From the NCBI RefSeq assembly GCF_014697075.1, contig NZ_JACJRE010000068.1, positions 1 through 35,639 of the forward strand: DNA of 35,639 bases, written 5' to 3'. Source of the DNA: Tolypothrix sp. FACHB-123 (GTDB lineage Bacteria; Cyanobacteriota; Cyanobacteriia; Cyanobacteriales; Nostocaceae). This document shows positions 9,652-17,613 of this stretch, in pieces (the stretch's first letter is position 1; each line of letters opens with the position of its first letter). Under the pieces are notes generated by a model, which made no database searches, had not been told where the DNA came from, and was given only the letters and a program-made list of their open reading frames with translations. The translations under genes and the position numbers were made by a program.

Positions 9652-9960
9652 GCTACCCACTGTTTGAGAGTGTAAAGTGTTGGGTGTAAGGTGTAGTGAA
9701 GATTCTTCTGCTACTTCCTACTCTTTTTCCAACGTAGGTTTTTGAGATTTGACCAATTTTTTGGGTTCTCAAACCAAAATTATGGTTGAAAACCTAAAAA
9801 AACATTAAATAATTGAGAATTTCTGCAATTGATTATCGTAAATCTAAATACCTACTTTTGAAAGACCCCCTACCCTTACTCTTTAGGGCGAAAGTAGCGG
9901 TGCTAGTATCAAGTGTTACCAACAGCTAACAAATCTATCTCAACTCAGTTAAGAAAAAGA

Positions 9961-10026
9961 TTTCAACCTTTTAACAAAGCAGTTTCGTTCCTTAAAAGGC
10001 TGAAATTTTAAGTAACGAAACTTAAG
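9961..10026. repeat. Overlapping inverted repeats (pseudoknot-like arrangement)
   Basis: Four arms occur in the order A-B-A'-B'. A is TTTCA.CCTTTTAA at 9961-9974, with its complement at 9993-10006. B is GTTTCGTT.CTT at 9982-9992, with its complement at 10011-10021. A further short pair, CTTAAAA/TTTTAAG, overlaps A' and B'. The arms cannot all form simple hairpins at once, so an RNA would form either a pseudoknot or alternative folds. Confidence 0.5.
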
Positions 10027-10341
10027 AAGTTAGTTTGACATCTGTGATGCACTTGATTCAAGTTGCGCTTACTTTGCCTATATGACGCAGACATTGTTAC
10101 ATTGAAATAGCTTTAATATTTGTTACGGTTAGTTGTTAACCGCATAGCTTATGTCTGGCGTGTGGGCAGCTAACCGATTTCTTTTTGGAGTGACTTGCCA
10201 AAACTCCCTAAGGTCAAGGTAATGCTTAGGGTGTTGTCAGTCAAAAAATCAAAAAATCAGTCCTATGGTTTAGCTCAAAGCCAAACAAAACAGATGTTAG
10301 CTGGAAAATTCGAGTATTCAAGACATTATCCTCATATACGA

Positions 10342-10463
10342 GGCATCTAGCCGAAAAGTTTCTTCCTAAACTATTTGTGACTAGATAGCTCTAGGTATCA
10401 AAATGTTTTCAACCTAGAGTCGGGCTAGAGTTGGGAGAAATTGTAGCGCTAGATGCCTTTTTT
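10342..10463 (+). ncRNA. Candidate antisense/structured RNA ending at a terminator
   Basis: On the plus strand GGCATCTAGC (10342-10351) pairs with GCTAGATGCC (10448-10457), which is followed at once by TTTTTT: the signature of an intrinsic terminator with a long, internally folded loop. The loop holds a second perfect hairpin, CTCTAGGT/ACCTAGAG (10389-10396/10412-10419). The transcript would run opposite to the rep leader. The 5' end cannot be placed from sequence. The assignment as an antisense regulator is inferred from position and from pSYSA-type plasmids. Confidence 0.35.
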
Positions 10464-10539
10464 GCTATTTGTTTAAAAAAAGGCATACTACTCCATCCCC
10501 TATATGCTAATATTGCCAACAGGGGTCGGTCGTAAGGTA

Positions 10540-10614
10540 TCGTTAGGCTCTGAACAAATTTTGGTGTTTTCTTGACCGCCAAGTCTTTCCGACACCAATC
10601 CTGTTTGCTAACGA
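10540..10614. repeat. Nested inverted repeats
   Basis: An outer stem TCGTTAG (10540-10546)/CTAACGA (10608-10614) encloses an inner stem TTGGTGT (10561-10567)/ACACCAA (10592-10598). The nesting suggests a folded RNA or cruciform in the rep upstream region. The strand of any transcript is unknown. Confidence 0.45.
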
Positions 10615-10885
10615 CTCCCCTCACATTCAAGTTATCTCAATATGTTGCTTTTGTCGGTTTTACCTCCTTCACACATCGACGAAGACTATTTCTGGGCATC
10701 ATTGCTTTCGCTAGAGTAACATGAATTGCTCCAGGACAGTATTAAAACTCGCTGATCTCTTCCGTGTTGACGATTCTGTCACAAATATGAAAGCCGCCTG
10801 GTGACTATCATTTGTTGCCTATAAGTGGTGAAATCAATATTTCCTTACTCAGAAGAAATCCACGCTGGTGAAAGTTTTGACAATC

Positions 10886-11803
10886 CTAAAGAGCTGATGA
10901 GAAAATTTCCGACTCCAATACACGCAACAATTTCTCTTCCAAAGTAGTTAAATAAGGACGGTTCACCTTTCCCAAAGACTCCAGAAATTTTTGCACCGAT
11001 TCTTCTAATGTACTGGAATACACTCGACTAATGCGATCGCTAAGAAGTTGCATCTGCTGACAATCATCAGGCAAGTAATTGAAGGATTGTAAATGCTTCA
11101 ACCCAATGGTGTACTCTGCATCCCACATTCTCACAGTACAACTAAATTCGTTGACTTGAGTAACAATTGCCCAACAGCCACCTTTGCCTCTAAGTTCTGG
11201 ATTGTCCTTAGTTAGGATTTGGCAGACTTCGCCGACAAAGTAGGTATTTGGTACTTTGGTACGCTCCATGATGCGTTGTACAACATCCTTGACGATTCTA
11301 CCAGTCGGTACTTTACCACCTGCTTGTTGTACTGCACTCTGCCATACTTCCCACTGTTCCTGCGGTTTTAGCTTTGTAATTGGTCGGACTTGCCCTTCAG
11401 TTGTCGGTAGAATTTGTGATTTATTTGTTGTCAAATCTTCATCTGGCAAATTTTGACAACAAATTGTTGTCAAATTTTCGTAGACATCAGCTGCCGCAAT
11501 CAAGTAATTTGACTTTTGGCGGCTATGACCAAATCTATCACGGCAATAATCCTCGAAAGTTTTATGAGTCGAGCGGTATAGTCTGCGATCTCGCAACTCC
11601 ATCAACGCCTTACCTGCTTCAAAAAATGCTCTTTCTACCTTCCGTTCTAAGTGTAGACGATCTCGCTGTTCTTCCTCTGTCAGATCAGAAATTTCCACAG
11701 ATGTTACTGTGATAGTTGCTGAAACTGGATCTGCTTGATGGGAGATATCCTTATTGGCCTCTGTTGCAGGTATTTCTGAGTTACTAGAGGATGGTTGGTT
11801 CAT
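10886..11803 (-). CDS. Plasmid DNA-binding-type protein of unknown function
   Basis: A 305-aa protein. The first 40 residues are polar and probably disordered. Residues 45-110 hold a helical segment (LERKVERAFFEAGKALMELR, then FEDYCRDRFGHSRQKSNYLI) resembling the helix-turn-helix-like N-terminal part of plasmid DUF3102/ParB-associated proteins. The segment around 140-175 (RPITKLKPQEQWEVWQSA and GRIVKDVVQRI) is similar to the region that follows HTH motifs in ParB-like proteins. No ParB nuclease/CTPase box (GxRR) is present. A role in partition, copy control or regulation near the origin is plausible but unproven. The ATG at 11803 has a good AGGAG Shine-Dalgarno. It is transcribed toward rep, with 1.27 kb between them, and lies downstream of the small XRE regulator on the same strand. 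Confidence 0.6.
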   Translation of the reverse strand: MNQPSSSNSEIPATEANKDISHQADPVSATITVTSVEISDLTEEEQRDRLHLERKVERAFFEAGKALMELRDRRLYRSTHKTFEDYCRDRFGHSRQKSNYLIAAADVYENLTTICCQNLPDEDLTTNKSQILPTTEGQVRPITKLKPQEQWEVWQSAVQQAGGKVPTGRIVKDVVQRIMERTKVPNTYFVGEVCQILTKDNPELRGKGGCWAIVTQVNEFSCTVRMWDAEYTIGLKHLQSFNYLPDDCQQMQLLSDRISRVYSSTLEESVQKFLESLGKVNRPYLTTLEEKLLRVLESEIFSSAL

Positions 11804-12028
11804 CGAAACTCCTGGGTCTGAAACAAGAGAAAGAAACAGAAACCTAAATCGTGAGGTTTAGGAATCACCGTGGCTGTCTTCCCTGTAAGGATGTGAATAT
11901 TCCCCATCTCTCATACTTTGATGATGTACGTTTAAGGTCGATTGCAAATAATCCTCTGTTATCTGGATAGTTGCAATAACTCCAGTAAAGAAATTGAAAG
12001 TAGCAGCATAGGAAGAAGATCTGTGTAA
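11804..12028 (-). promoter_or_regulatory. Upstream region of the DNA-binding-type gene
   Basis: A 225-bp spacer. It holds the Shine-Dalgarno of the downstream gene and a short inverted repeat CCTAAA/TTTAGG near 11852-11871 that may be an operator or leader hairpin. No clear -10/-35 pair was assigned. Confidence 0.3.
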
Positions 12029-12286
12029 TTAAGTATTACTCTCGCCAACAAGAGTTACACCAAAGTCTACACCTAAGACTTGTTCGATTTTGCGAAGGTT
12101 CTCAATTGAAAGTGCTCCTTTGAGAGTTTCTTTTTCAATGTCGTACCAGTAAGTGCGCGATACACCAACCTCATCACATATTTGCTCGAGAGACTTACTG
12201 CAATTTAATCGAGCTTGCTTGATCTGCTCCCCTAACCCTTCAATTTCAACTTCTTTAACCTGTCTAATTCGCATTCTGGTATTCAT
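12029..12286 (-). CDS. XRE-family helix-turn-helix regulator
   Basis: A small protein of 85 aa (86 if GTG at 12289 is used). Residues about 20-75 form a typical Cro/cI (XRE) helix-turn-helix: the segment LGEQIKQARLNCSKSLEQIC is followed by the recognition-helix region VGVSRTYWYDIEKE and a closing helix IENLRKIEQVLGV. Such single-domain proteins usually repress their own promoter and neighbouring plasmid genes. The region just upstream has three copies of CTATTAGTT-type half-sites, matching that expectation. AGGAAG precedes both possible starts; I prefer the ATG at 12286. It could control the divergent T4SS operon about 1 kb away, but this is a guess. Confidence 0.8.
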   Translation of the reverse strand: MNTRMRIRQVKEVEIEGLGEQIKQARLNCSKSLEQICDEVGVSRTYWYDIEKETLKGALSIENLRKIEQVLGVDFGVTLVGESNT

Positions 12287-12316
12287 CACATTATCACTTC
12301 CTAGAGTAAAGGGTTA

Positions 12317-12373
12317 ACTATTAGTTTTTATATACACTATCAGCTATTAGTTAACACACTATAAACTAATAGT
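12317..12373. promoter_or_regulatory. Operator-like repeats upstream of the XRE gene
   Basis: ACTATTAGTTT (12317-12327) is the exact reverse complement of 12363-12373, and a third direct copy of CTATTAGTT lies between them at 12344-12352. ACACTAT is also repeated in the interval. Three similar sites right upstream of a Cro/cI-type gene are what an autoregulated operator looks like. Confidence 0.6.
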
Positions 12374-12544
12374 GTACTAAATAATGTCATACAAAAAAAC
12401 ATACTGGTTCGACTGTGTACTAATTGAAGAAATCAAAACCATAGATTTGGACATATTTCATCGGTGATGGGTCAGCAGTTTACTGTTGGTATCTGTGTGG
12501 CGAAGTAGTGTATGTATTTTTGATGCACATTTTTGTAATAAGTA

Positions 12545-12564
12545 GTTATTTGTAAACAAATAAC
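12545..12564. repeat. Palindrome, operator-like
   Basis: GTTATTTG, TAAA, CAAATAAC: a perfect 8-bp inverted repeat with a 4-bp centre. It has the size of a dimeric repressor site. No function can be assigned. Confidence 0.4.
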
Positions 12565-12813
12565 AACAAAATTCTGATTTGATACATAAATGCATCATTT
12601 AGTCAATCTTTCAAAGTGGTAAAAATTGGTAAATAAATATATAGAAAGTAGAACAAATTTTGCAGGTTTTGTTTATTCCAGATAAATTGGACTACAGTTT
12701 TTTTATTGTTCCTTTGCAAAATAATTATGCTTGTTAGCACAAAAGCTTTATTCCTCACGCTTGGAATTGATTAAAGCAAAGGACTGTCAGGGTAAAAGCA
12801 TCTAAGTTAACAA

Positions 12814-12850
12814 ATTTTAGATTGTGAATTAAAGTATTCCAATCTAAAAT
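12814..12850. repeat. 11-bp inverted repeat
   Basis: ATTTTAGATTG (12814-12824) is exactly complementary to CAATCTAAAAT (12840-12850), with a 15-base centre. There is no T-rich tail on either side, so it is not an obvious intrinsic terminator. It could be a regulator site or leader structure. Confidence 0.45.
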
Positions 12851-12961
12851 ATTTCGGTTGAGGCTCTCGAAGAAGTCTAAAATCATTGCATTCTGGTATT
12901 TTTTAACTCTTGTTAGTTATCAAGGTTAATAACCAAAGCTCATAATCAGCATTTATCAAGA

Positions 12962-13158
12962 AGAAGTCAGAAGTCAGAAGTCAGAAATCAGGAGTCAGAA
13001 TTCATTTAAATATTCTGTACGAGTAGCTGATTACTATAAATTAAAATCTTGTCCCTTATGGGCAACAAGAAATTCAAGCATTCTCGTCTTAAAACTCTAC
13101 CCATAAAGGGATAGAGCATTCTAAATTCTCAATTGTGAATTCTGGGTTCTGATTTTTC
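12962..13158. repeat. STRR-bounded, MITE-like element
   Basis: Six heptamers of the AGAAGTC type run from 12962 to 13003. Degenerate inverted copies (GAATTCT, GGGTTCT, GATTTTT) close the segment at about 13136-13158. Over 23 positions the left end and the inverted right end agree at about 18. A hairpin (CTCTA/TAGAG, near 13094-13115) lies inside. Size and ends suggest a miniature mobile or amplified repeat element, as is common in Nostocales genomes. Confidence 0.4.
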
Positions 13159-13166
13159 AAATAGTA

Positions 13167-13211
13167 GAGGGAAAACCCTCACAATAGCCTCTAATGAAAG
13201 GCAGCAGCCTT
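13167..13211 (+). promoter_or_regulatory. Two short leader hairpins before the T4SS operon
   Basis: GAGGG AAAA CCCTC (13167-13180) and AAGGC AGCA GCCTT (13198-13211) lie in the leader 40-85 bp before the first T4SS gene. Neither has a T-run, so they are not classical terminators; they may stabilise or regulate the mRNA. Confidence 0.3.
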
Positions 13212-13250
13212 CAAATAACAGTTAACCAAGTTTACTAATAAGACGGCATT

Positions 13251-13955
13251 ATGCAAAGAAAAACACCCCCTGTGGCTTTAGCTTTGCTTAAAGCATCTAC
13301 ATCAGCATCCATGCAAGTAGATAGTAAAGCCAGAAAAAATTCAGCCACAAAAAACTTACCGAAGAAAGGCAGAGGGCAGAGGGCAGAAGGCAGAAGGGAA
13401 GATTTTGTTTTGCCTCTGCCTGCATGGTTTGAAGCCCCTAAATTTATTTATGAAGAAGAAAAAAAGATTTTTTCCGAGACACGTAGTGCGAGGAAAAAGG
13501 TGTCCTTGTTAAATCCCCTACATTTATTTATGGGGATTCCTTCTGCCCTCTGCCTCCTGCCTTCTGCCTTCTTAATTAAGAGATTATTTCCAGTACGTTG
13601 GCAGTTAGTTTCAGTCGCCACCACACTCTCTGTTGCCTTGCAATCAAGAGCAGCTAGAGCAGATTCAATATTTTCTAATGCCCAAAAAGCAATGGAATGC
13701 ATAATTACTAATGCCTCAGCAGGTGGAGCAATTAGTAATGCAGTTCTGACTAGTCTGCCAATGATTTTATTTACCGCCTTGACAATAGTTTTATTTGGTT
13801 ATTTCTGCTTCTCTGTATATCAAGGAGTTGCGGCTTATGGGCGTGGTGAAGAAGTGAGTAATGTCATTCAGCAGCCAATTTTCACTTTTATATCTGTGAT
13901 ATTGATTGTAGTATTTCAATCTCTGCTTTTTGGTAATAACGCAGCTTGTAGTTAA
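13251..13955 (+). CDS. VirB2/TrbC-like pilin precursor with inserted repeat element
   Basis: A 234-aa precursor. The last 97 residues look like a VirB2-type pilin: a signal sequence ending SRAARA (cleavage after about residue 137), then two hydrophobic helices (about 158-189 and 208-228) joined by a short loop (AAYGRGEEVSN). VirB2 pilins are exported, cyclised or trimmed, and form the conjugative pilus. The N-terminal 110 residues are abnormal: residues about 38-108 are encoded by a 213-bp STRR-flanked repeat that reads through in frame without a stop, pushing the signal sequence far from the start. The gene either tolerates this insertion or is translated from an internal start, such as ATG 13530 within the repeat. 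It is first in the T4SS operon, 47 bp before the VirB4 gene. The pilin call rests on size, topology and position, not on a conserved motif. Confidence 0.65.
   Translation: MQRKTPPVALALLKASTSASMQVDSKARKNSATKNLPKKGRGQRAEGRREDFVLPLPAWFEAPKFIYEEEKKIFSETRSARKKVSLLNPLHLFMGIPSALCLLPSAFLIKRLFPVRWQLVSVATTLSVALQSRAARADSIFSNAQKAMECIITNASAGGAISNAVLTSLPMILFTALTIVLFGYFCFSVYQGVAAYGRGEEVSNVIQQPIFTFISVILIVVFQSLLFGNNAACS
13363..13575. repeat. In-frame STRR-bounded repeat element inside the pilin gene
   Basis: Four GGCAGAR heptamers (13368-13395) face four inverted YYCTGCC heptamers (13541-13568), giving imperfect terminal inverted repeats of about 35 bp around a 140-bp core. The core contains two direct copies of CCCCTA(A/C)ATTTATTTATG. 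The whole is 213 bp, a multiple of three, with no stop in the pilin frame. Confidence 0.6.
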
Positions 13956-14002
13956 TTCTGGCTTGGCTTTCAGACACCCTATACTATGGCTCTAAAAATC
14001 TG

Positions 14003-17000
14003 ATGAAACAAGAGATAATCAAAGTCAATCAGAGCTTAGGCGAAAGTCCCAAATTTGGCCCGTTTACAGGCAGACAATTTGTAATTTTTGCGGGTGTATT
14101 CTCTGTAGTTTTTGGACTTTTGAGCCTACTTTTAGGATTAGATATTTTCTGGGGCTTAGGTTTGGCATTCTGGGCAAGTTTTTCAATTGCCTTACTTTCA
14201 GGAGATAAGCCATATCTTTATTGGTCTAAAATTTACCCAATTATTCCCAGATGGACAAGGGGATATGCCACTTACACTCAAGCACAACATAAGAAAAAAG
14301 TTGGAAAGCGAAAAGTCAAATTGACTCGCTCATCTCAACCGAAAACTCTCAACCCTTTTGAAGATTGGTTGGATTTAACTACAATAGTCAGGCTCAAAAA
14401 AGATTCCTACATTATTGGAGCTTATCTACTCAGTAAAAAGCACTTAACTGAGAGTAGTAATACTCTGCAATTAATCTTTGGTTATTCTTGCACGGGAATT
14501 CATCCCCTATTCAACTCTGCACAAGAGATAGAAGCAGTTGCCAAAGCTTTTGAAAGTGGCTGTAAAGAAATACCACAAAGAGAAAAAATCACGTTTAGAT
14601 GGAGTTCATTCTGTGATGATAGCGATAGTGCGGAATATTTGATGCAACGCCTGAATCATCCAGCTTCTCTAGAGTGCGAATTCCTAGACTGGGGAAGACT
14701 TGCCCGCACACAAAAGCTTACCAAAGAAAAAGCCAGAAAGAACATCAAACTCAATATTTACTGGTCATTTACTATAGCTTCTGAAGCTTTAGAAACCTCA
14801 GATCCAGTAGATAAGTTTTTGGTGAAATTAGCTAACTTCTTACAACGCAGATTTACAGATTCTGGGGTAAATCAATTAACCCTCAAGCGATTAACGCAAA
14901 TATTAACGAAAGCCCTAGAAGCCTCATTAAGATACCAGCAGATTCTTGCAGAGATGGGGTTAAATCCTCAGCCGAAAACGGATAAGGATTTATGGCAAGA
15001 ACTTTGTAAAAATATTGGAGCTAAAGAAGTTATCATTCCTCACACTTTGGTATTTGATGAACAAGGTGTCAGAGAAGAAATTGATGAAAAAGCTTTGTTT
15101 GATAAACCAATCGAAATCATCAATCAGCCTCATCTAACTTCTATCATCCTCAACAATGGTGTGCCTTTTGCAGATAAACGCTGGATTTGCTTACCAAATG
15201 GTAATGAGAAGAAGTATGTCGGGGTGATGGTATTGAGCCGCAAACCAGAAATCTTTGCTGACACCAAACATCAAATTCGTTTCCTGTGGGATTTATTTTC
15301 GCGTCACAACATTTTTGATGTGGAAATCATCACAGAATTCTCCCCGGCTGACCGAGGAATTACCCGTGCTGCCCAGCAAATGATTACCAAACGCTCTAGG
15401 GCGTTAGATTTAAATGTGCAGCAGAAAAAATCCATTGATGTTTCTGCCCAAATTAATGTAGAAAGGTCGGTAGAAGCGCAACGACAACTGTACACAGGAG
15501 ATGTGCCACTCAATTTAAGCTTGGTGGTGCTGGTTTATCGAGATACAGCAGAGGAAATAGATGATGCTTGCAGACTGATTTCTGGTTATATTTCCCAACC
15601 AACAGAACTCACCCGTGAATTTGAATATGCTTGGTTAATCTGGTTGCAGACTTTATTAATCAGGCTAGAACCAATTCTGATGCGCCCGTACAATCGGCGG
15701 CAAACTTTCTTTGCTAGTGAAATTCTGGGACTGACCAATATAGTACAGAATAGTCCCGCAGATATGCAAGGGTTTGAGTTGATTGCAGACGAGGGAGATT
15801 CGCCTGTCAAAATTGACCTTTCAAAAACCAAAAATATCTTGATTTTGGGTACAACCGGCTCAGGTAAGTCTGTTTTAGTCTCATCCATCATTGCTGAGTG
15901 CCAAGCTCAGGATATGAGCGTTTTGATGATTGACTTACCCAATGATGATGGCACAGGTACGTTTGGGGATTACACACCTTATCACAACGGCTTTTACTTT
16001 GATATTTCCAAGGAGTCAAATAATTTAGTGCAACCTTTGGACTTATCAAAAATCCCTGTAGAGCAAAGGGAGGAACGAGCTAAGGCGCACAAGAATGATG
16101 TGAACTTGATTGTTCTGCAATTAGTTTTGGGTTCGCAGACTTTTGATGGCTTCTTGTCGCAAACAATCGAGTCTTTGATTCCCCTGGGGACAAAAGCTTT
16201 TTACGATGATCCTGATATTCAAAGACGCTTTGCTTTAGCTAAGAAAGAAGGATTGGGTTCTGTGGCTTGGGAGAATACCCCAACGCTAGCAGATATGGAA
16301 CATTTCTTTGACAAGCAGCATATCAGTCTAGGATATGAGGATGAGAATGTTGAGCGATCGCTTAATTATATCCGACTGCGCTTTCAATATTGGAAAAATA
16401 GCAGTATCGGCAATGCCATCTGCCGTCCTTCAACTTTTGATACTGATGCCAAGTTAATTACCTTTGCCCTGACGAATTTGCAATCAAGTAAGGACGCAGA
16501 GGTTTTCGGGATGTCTGCATATATTGCCGCATCTCGCCAATCTCTATCAGCACCGAATAGCGCATTCTTCATGGATGAAAGCAGTGTGCTGTTGCGGTTC
16601 GCTGCTTTATCGCGGTTGGTAGGCCGTAAATGTGCCACGGCACGCAAGTCTGGTTGTCGAGTTATGCTGGCTGGGCAAGATATTCTGTCGATTGCTAATT
16701 CCGAAGCCGGTGAGCAGATTTTACAAAATATGCCCTGTCGTTTGATTGGGCGGATAGTACCTGGGGCTGCTAAGAGTTTTTCTGAGCATTTGGGAATTCC
16801 TCAAGACATCATTGAGAAAAATGAAAGCTTTCGTCCCAATATTAAGCAGTTATATACGCTCTGGCTGTTGGATTACAACAATAAATATATTCGCTGTCGT
16901 TACTATCCTTCTTACTCAATGTTGGCGTTGGTGGCAAATAGTCGGGAGGAACAAGCAGCCCGTGACAGATTTAAAGCTATGTATGCAGATAAATTTCAAT

Positions 17001-17059
17001 GGGTTGCGGAGTTTTCTAAGTATTACGTCGATTGCATTAAACAGGGTAAGCCTCTATGA
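14003..17059 (+). CDS. virB4: VirB3-VirB4 fusion, T4SS ATPase
   Basis: A 1018-aa protein. Residues 1-100 carry two hydrophobic helices (about 27-68) followed by a basic stretch, matching a VirB3-like module; the rest is a VirB4/TrbE-type ATPase. Walker A is LGTTGSGKSVLV (near residue 615) and Walker B is AFFMDESSVLL (near 856). An AGQD segment lies near 892, followed by the C-terminal RecA-like part. VirB4 powers pilus assembly and substrate transfer at the inner membrane, and VirB3 normally anchors it; fusion of the two is known in several T4SS lineages. The gene starts with ATG at 14003 and overlaps the next gene by four bases (ATGA), so they are translationally coupled. No VirB11 ATPase was found in the window, so this and VirD4 are the only recognisable motor proteins. 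Confidence 0.9.
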   Translation: MKQEIIKVNQSLGESPKFGPFTGRQFVIFAGVFSVVFGLLSLLLGLDIFWGLGLAFWASFSIALLSGDKPYLYWSKIYPIIPRWTRGYATYTQAQHKKKVGKRKVKLTRSSQPKTLNPFEDWLDLTTIVRLKKDSYIIGAYLLSKKHLTESSNTLQLIFGYSCTGIHPLFNSAQEIEAVAKAFESGCKEIPQREKITFRWSSFCDDSDSAEYLMQRLNHPASLECEFLDWGRLARTQKLTKEKARKNIKLNIYWSFTIASEALETSDPVDKFLVKLANFLQRRFTDSGVNQLTLKRLTQILTKALEASLRYQQILAEMGLNPQPKTDKDLWQELCKNIGAKEVIIPHTLVFDEQGVREEIDEKALFDKPIEIINQPHLTSIILNNGVPFADKRWICLPNGNEKKYVGVMVLSRKPEIFADTKHQIRFLWDLFSRHNIFDVEIITEFSPADRGITRAAQQMITKRSRALDLNVQQKKSIDVSAQINVERSVEAQRQLYTGDVPLNLSLVVLVYRDTAEEIDDACRLISGYISQPTELTREFEYAWLIWLQTLLIRLEPILMRPYNRRQTFFASEILGLTNIVQNSPADMQGFELIADEGDSPVKIDLSKTKNILILGTTGSGKSVLVSSIIAECQAQDMSVLMIDLPNDDGTGTFGDYTPYHNGFYFDISKESNNLVQPLDLSKIPVEQREERAKAHKNDVNLIVLQLVLGSQTFDGFLSQTIESLIPLGTKAFYDDPDIQRRFALAKKEGLGSVAWENTPTLADMEHFFDKQHISLGYEDENVERSLNYIRLRFQYWKNSSIGNAICRPSTFDTDAKLITFALTNLQSSKDAEVFGMSAYIAASRQSLSAPNSAFFMDESSVLLRFAALSRLVGRKCATARKSGCRVMLAGQDILSIANSEAGEQILQNMPCRLIGRIVPGAAKSFSEHLGIPQDIIEKNESFRPNIKQLYTLWLLDYNNKYIRCRYYPSYSMLALVANSREEQAARDRFKAMYADKFQWVAEFSKYYVDCIKQGKPL

Positions 17060-17613
17060 AAAAGTTAGAATTTGTTACTGAATTAGCACAATATAAAGTG
17101 TTGCTAGCAATTTTTGGAGTGTTAGCAGCATGGGCATCTTTTGAAGGGTGGAAGTGGAATCAGGCACAACATGAAAAATATATCGCACAGAAAGAAGAAG
17201 CTTGTCAGCAAGCTATAGAAACGGCTAGTAATGATGTTCAAAGTGACCGATTTCTCAAATCTGTTTATTATGCAGGTTTAATGAATAAAAAATCTAGATT
17301 TCAATTAAAGCAACCAGGTATTAATACTGAATTTCAAGCGAATAAAGATTATATTTTAATGCATTCTCAGCCAGCATCTCTAATACCAGAATCCCCACGA
17401 TATGAGGGAAGTTTATTTGCAAGGCTCTCTAAACAAACTGATAACAAACCTCCTGCACCATTGATAGTAACTGGTAAGAAATTAGTGGGAGAACAAGCAG
17501 AAGTAATATCTGCTTGCTCGCCTAAATCTTTTACAGTCTCAAGAGAGAACTTATATGAAACCACTCAACCAATTGACGTTACCCCTTATCTGCCGCCGTT
17601 TAGCAGTTTTTAG
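17056..17613 (+). CDS. T4SS-operon membrane protein of unknown function
   Basis: A 185-aa protein with one hydrophobic helix near the N-terminus (about 14-29), then a mainly polar domain that is probably outside the cytoplasmic membrane. There is no lipobox and no family motif that I recognise. It sits between VirB4 and VirB5, overlapping the first by four bases and the second by 59, so it is surely part of the transfer operon. It may be a lineage-specific channel component. Function unknown. Confidence 0.7.
   Translation: MKKLEFVTELAQYKVLLAIFGVLAAWASFEGWKWNQAQHEKYIAQKEEACQQAIETASNDVQSDRFLKSVYYAGLMNKKSRFQLKQPGINTEFQANKDYILMHSQPASLIPESPRYEGSLFARLSKQTDNKPPAPLIVTGKKLVGEQAEVISACSPKSFTVSRENLYETTQPIDVTPYLPPFSSF

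Larger units (their letters stand above)
9652..10885. other. Gene-free, palindrome-rich region; candidate origin and copy-control region
   Basis: About 1.23 kb with no convincing gene, lying upstream of rep. It carries many inverted repeats: CGGTTA/TAACCG near 10128, CCCTAAG/CTTAGGG near 10206-10236, a set of overlapping arms at 9961-10026, GGCATCTAGC/GCTAGATGCC (10342-10457), CTCTAGGT/ACCTAGAG (10389-10419), an A/T-rich 11-bp pair (10453-10486) and a nested pair (10540-10614). In the related pSYSA system the rep leader is opposed by an antisense RNA, so origin and copy-number control are the natural guess. I saw no clear DnaA box cluster and no clear direct-repeat iterons. Confidence 0.45.
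12374..13250. other. AT-rich gene-free spacer between regulator and T4SS operon
   Basis: About 880 bp without a convincing gene on either strand. It holds palindromes (12545-12564, TGATGCA/TGCATCA near 12520 and 12589, and 12814-12850), an STRR-bounded element (12962-13158) and two short leader hairpins before the pilin gene. It probably contains the T4SS promoter, which I could not place. Confidence 0.5.

Noticed and set aside
10453-10486. ATGCCTTTTTT/AAAAAAGGCAT as a stand-alone intrinsic terminator
   Set aside because: The T/A run is inside the stem and no T-run follows on either strand; it is better read as the competing arm of the upstream structure.
10409-10630. A 73-aa open frame on the minus strand in the rep upstream region
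   Set aside because: It is covered by two strong inverted-repeat structures, has no clear Shine-Dalgarno and no recognisable protein character; structured RNA or DNA explains the region better.
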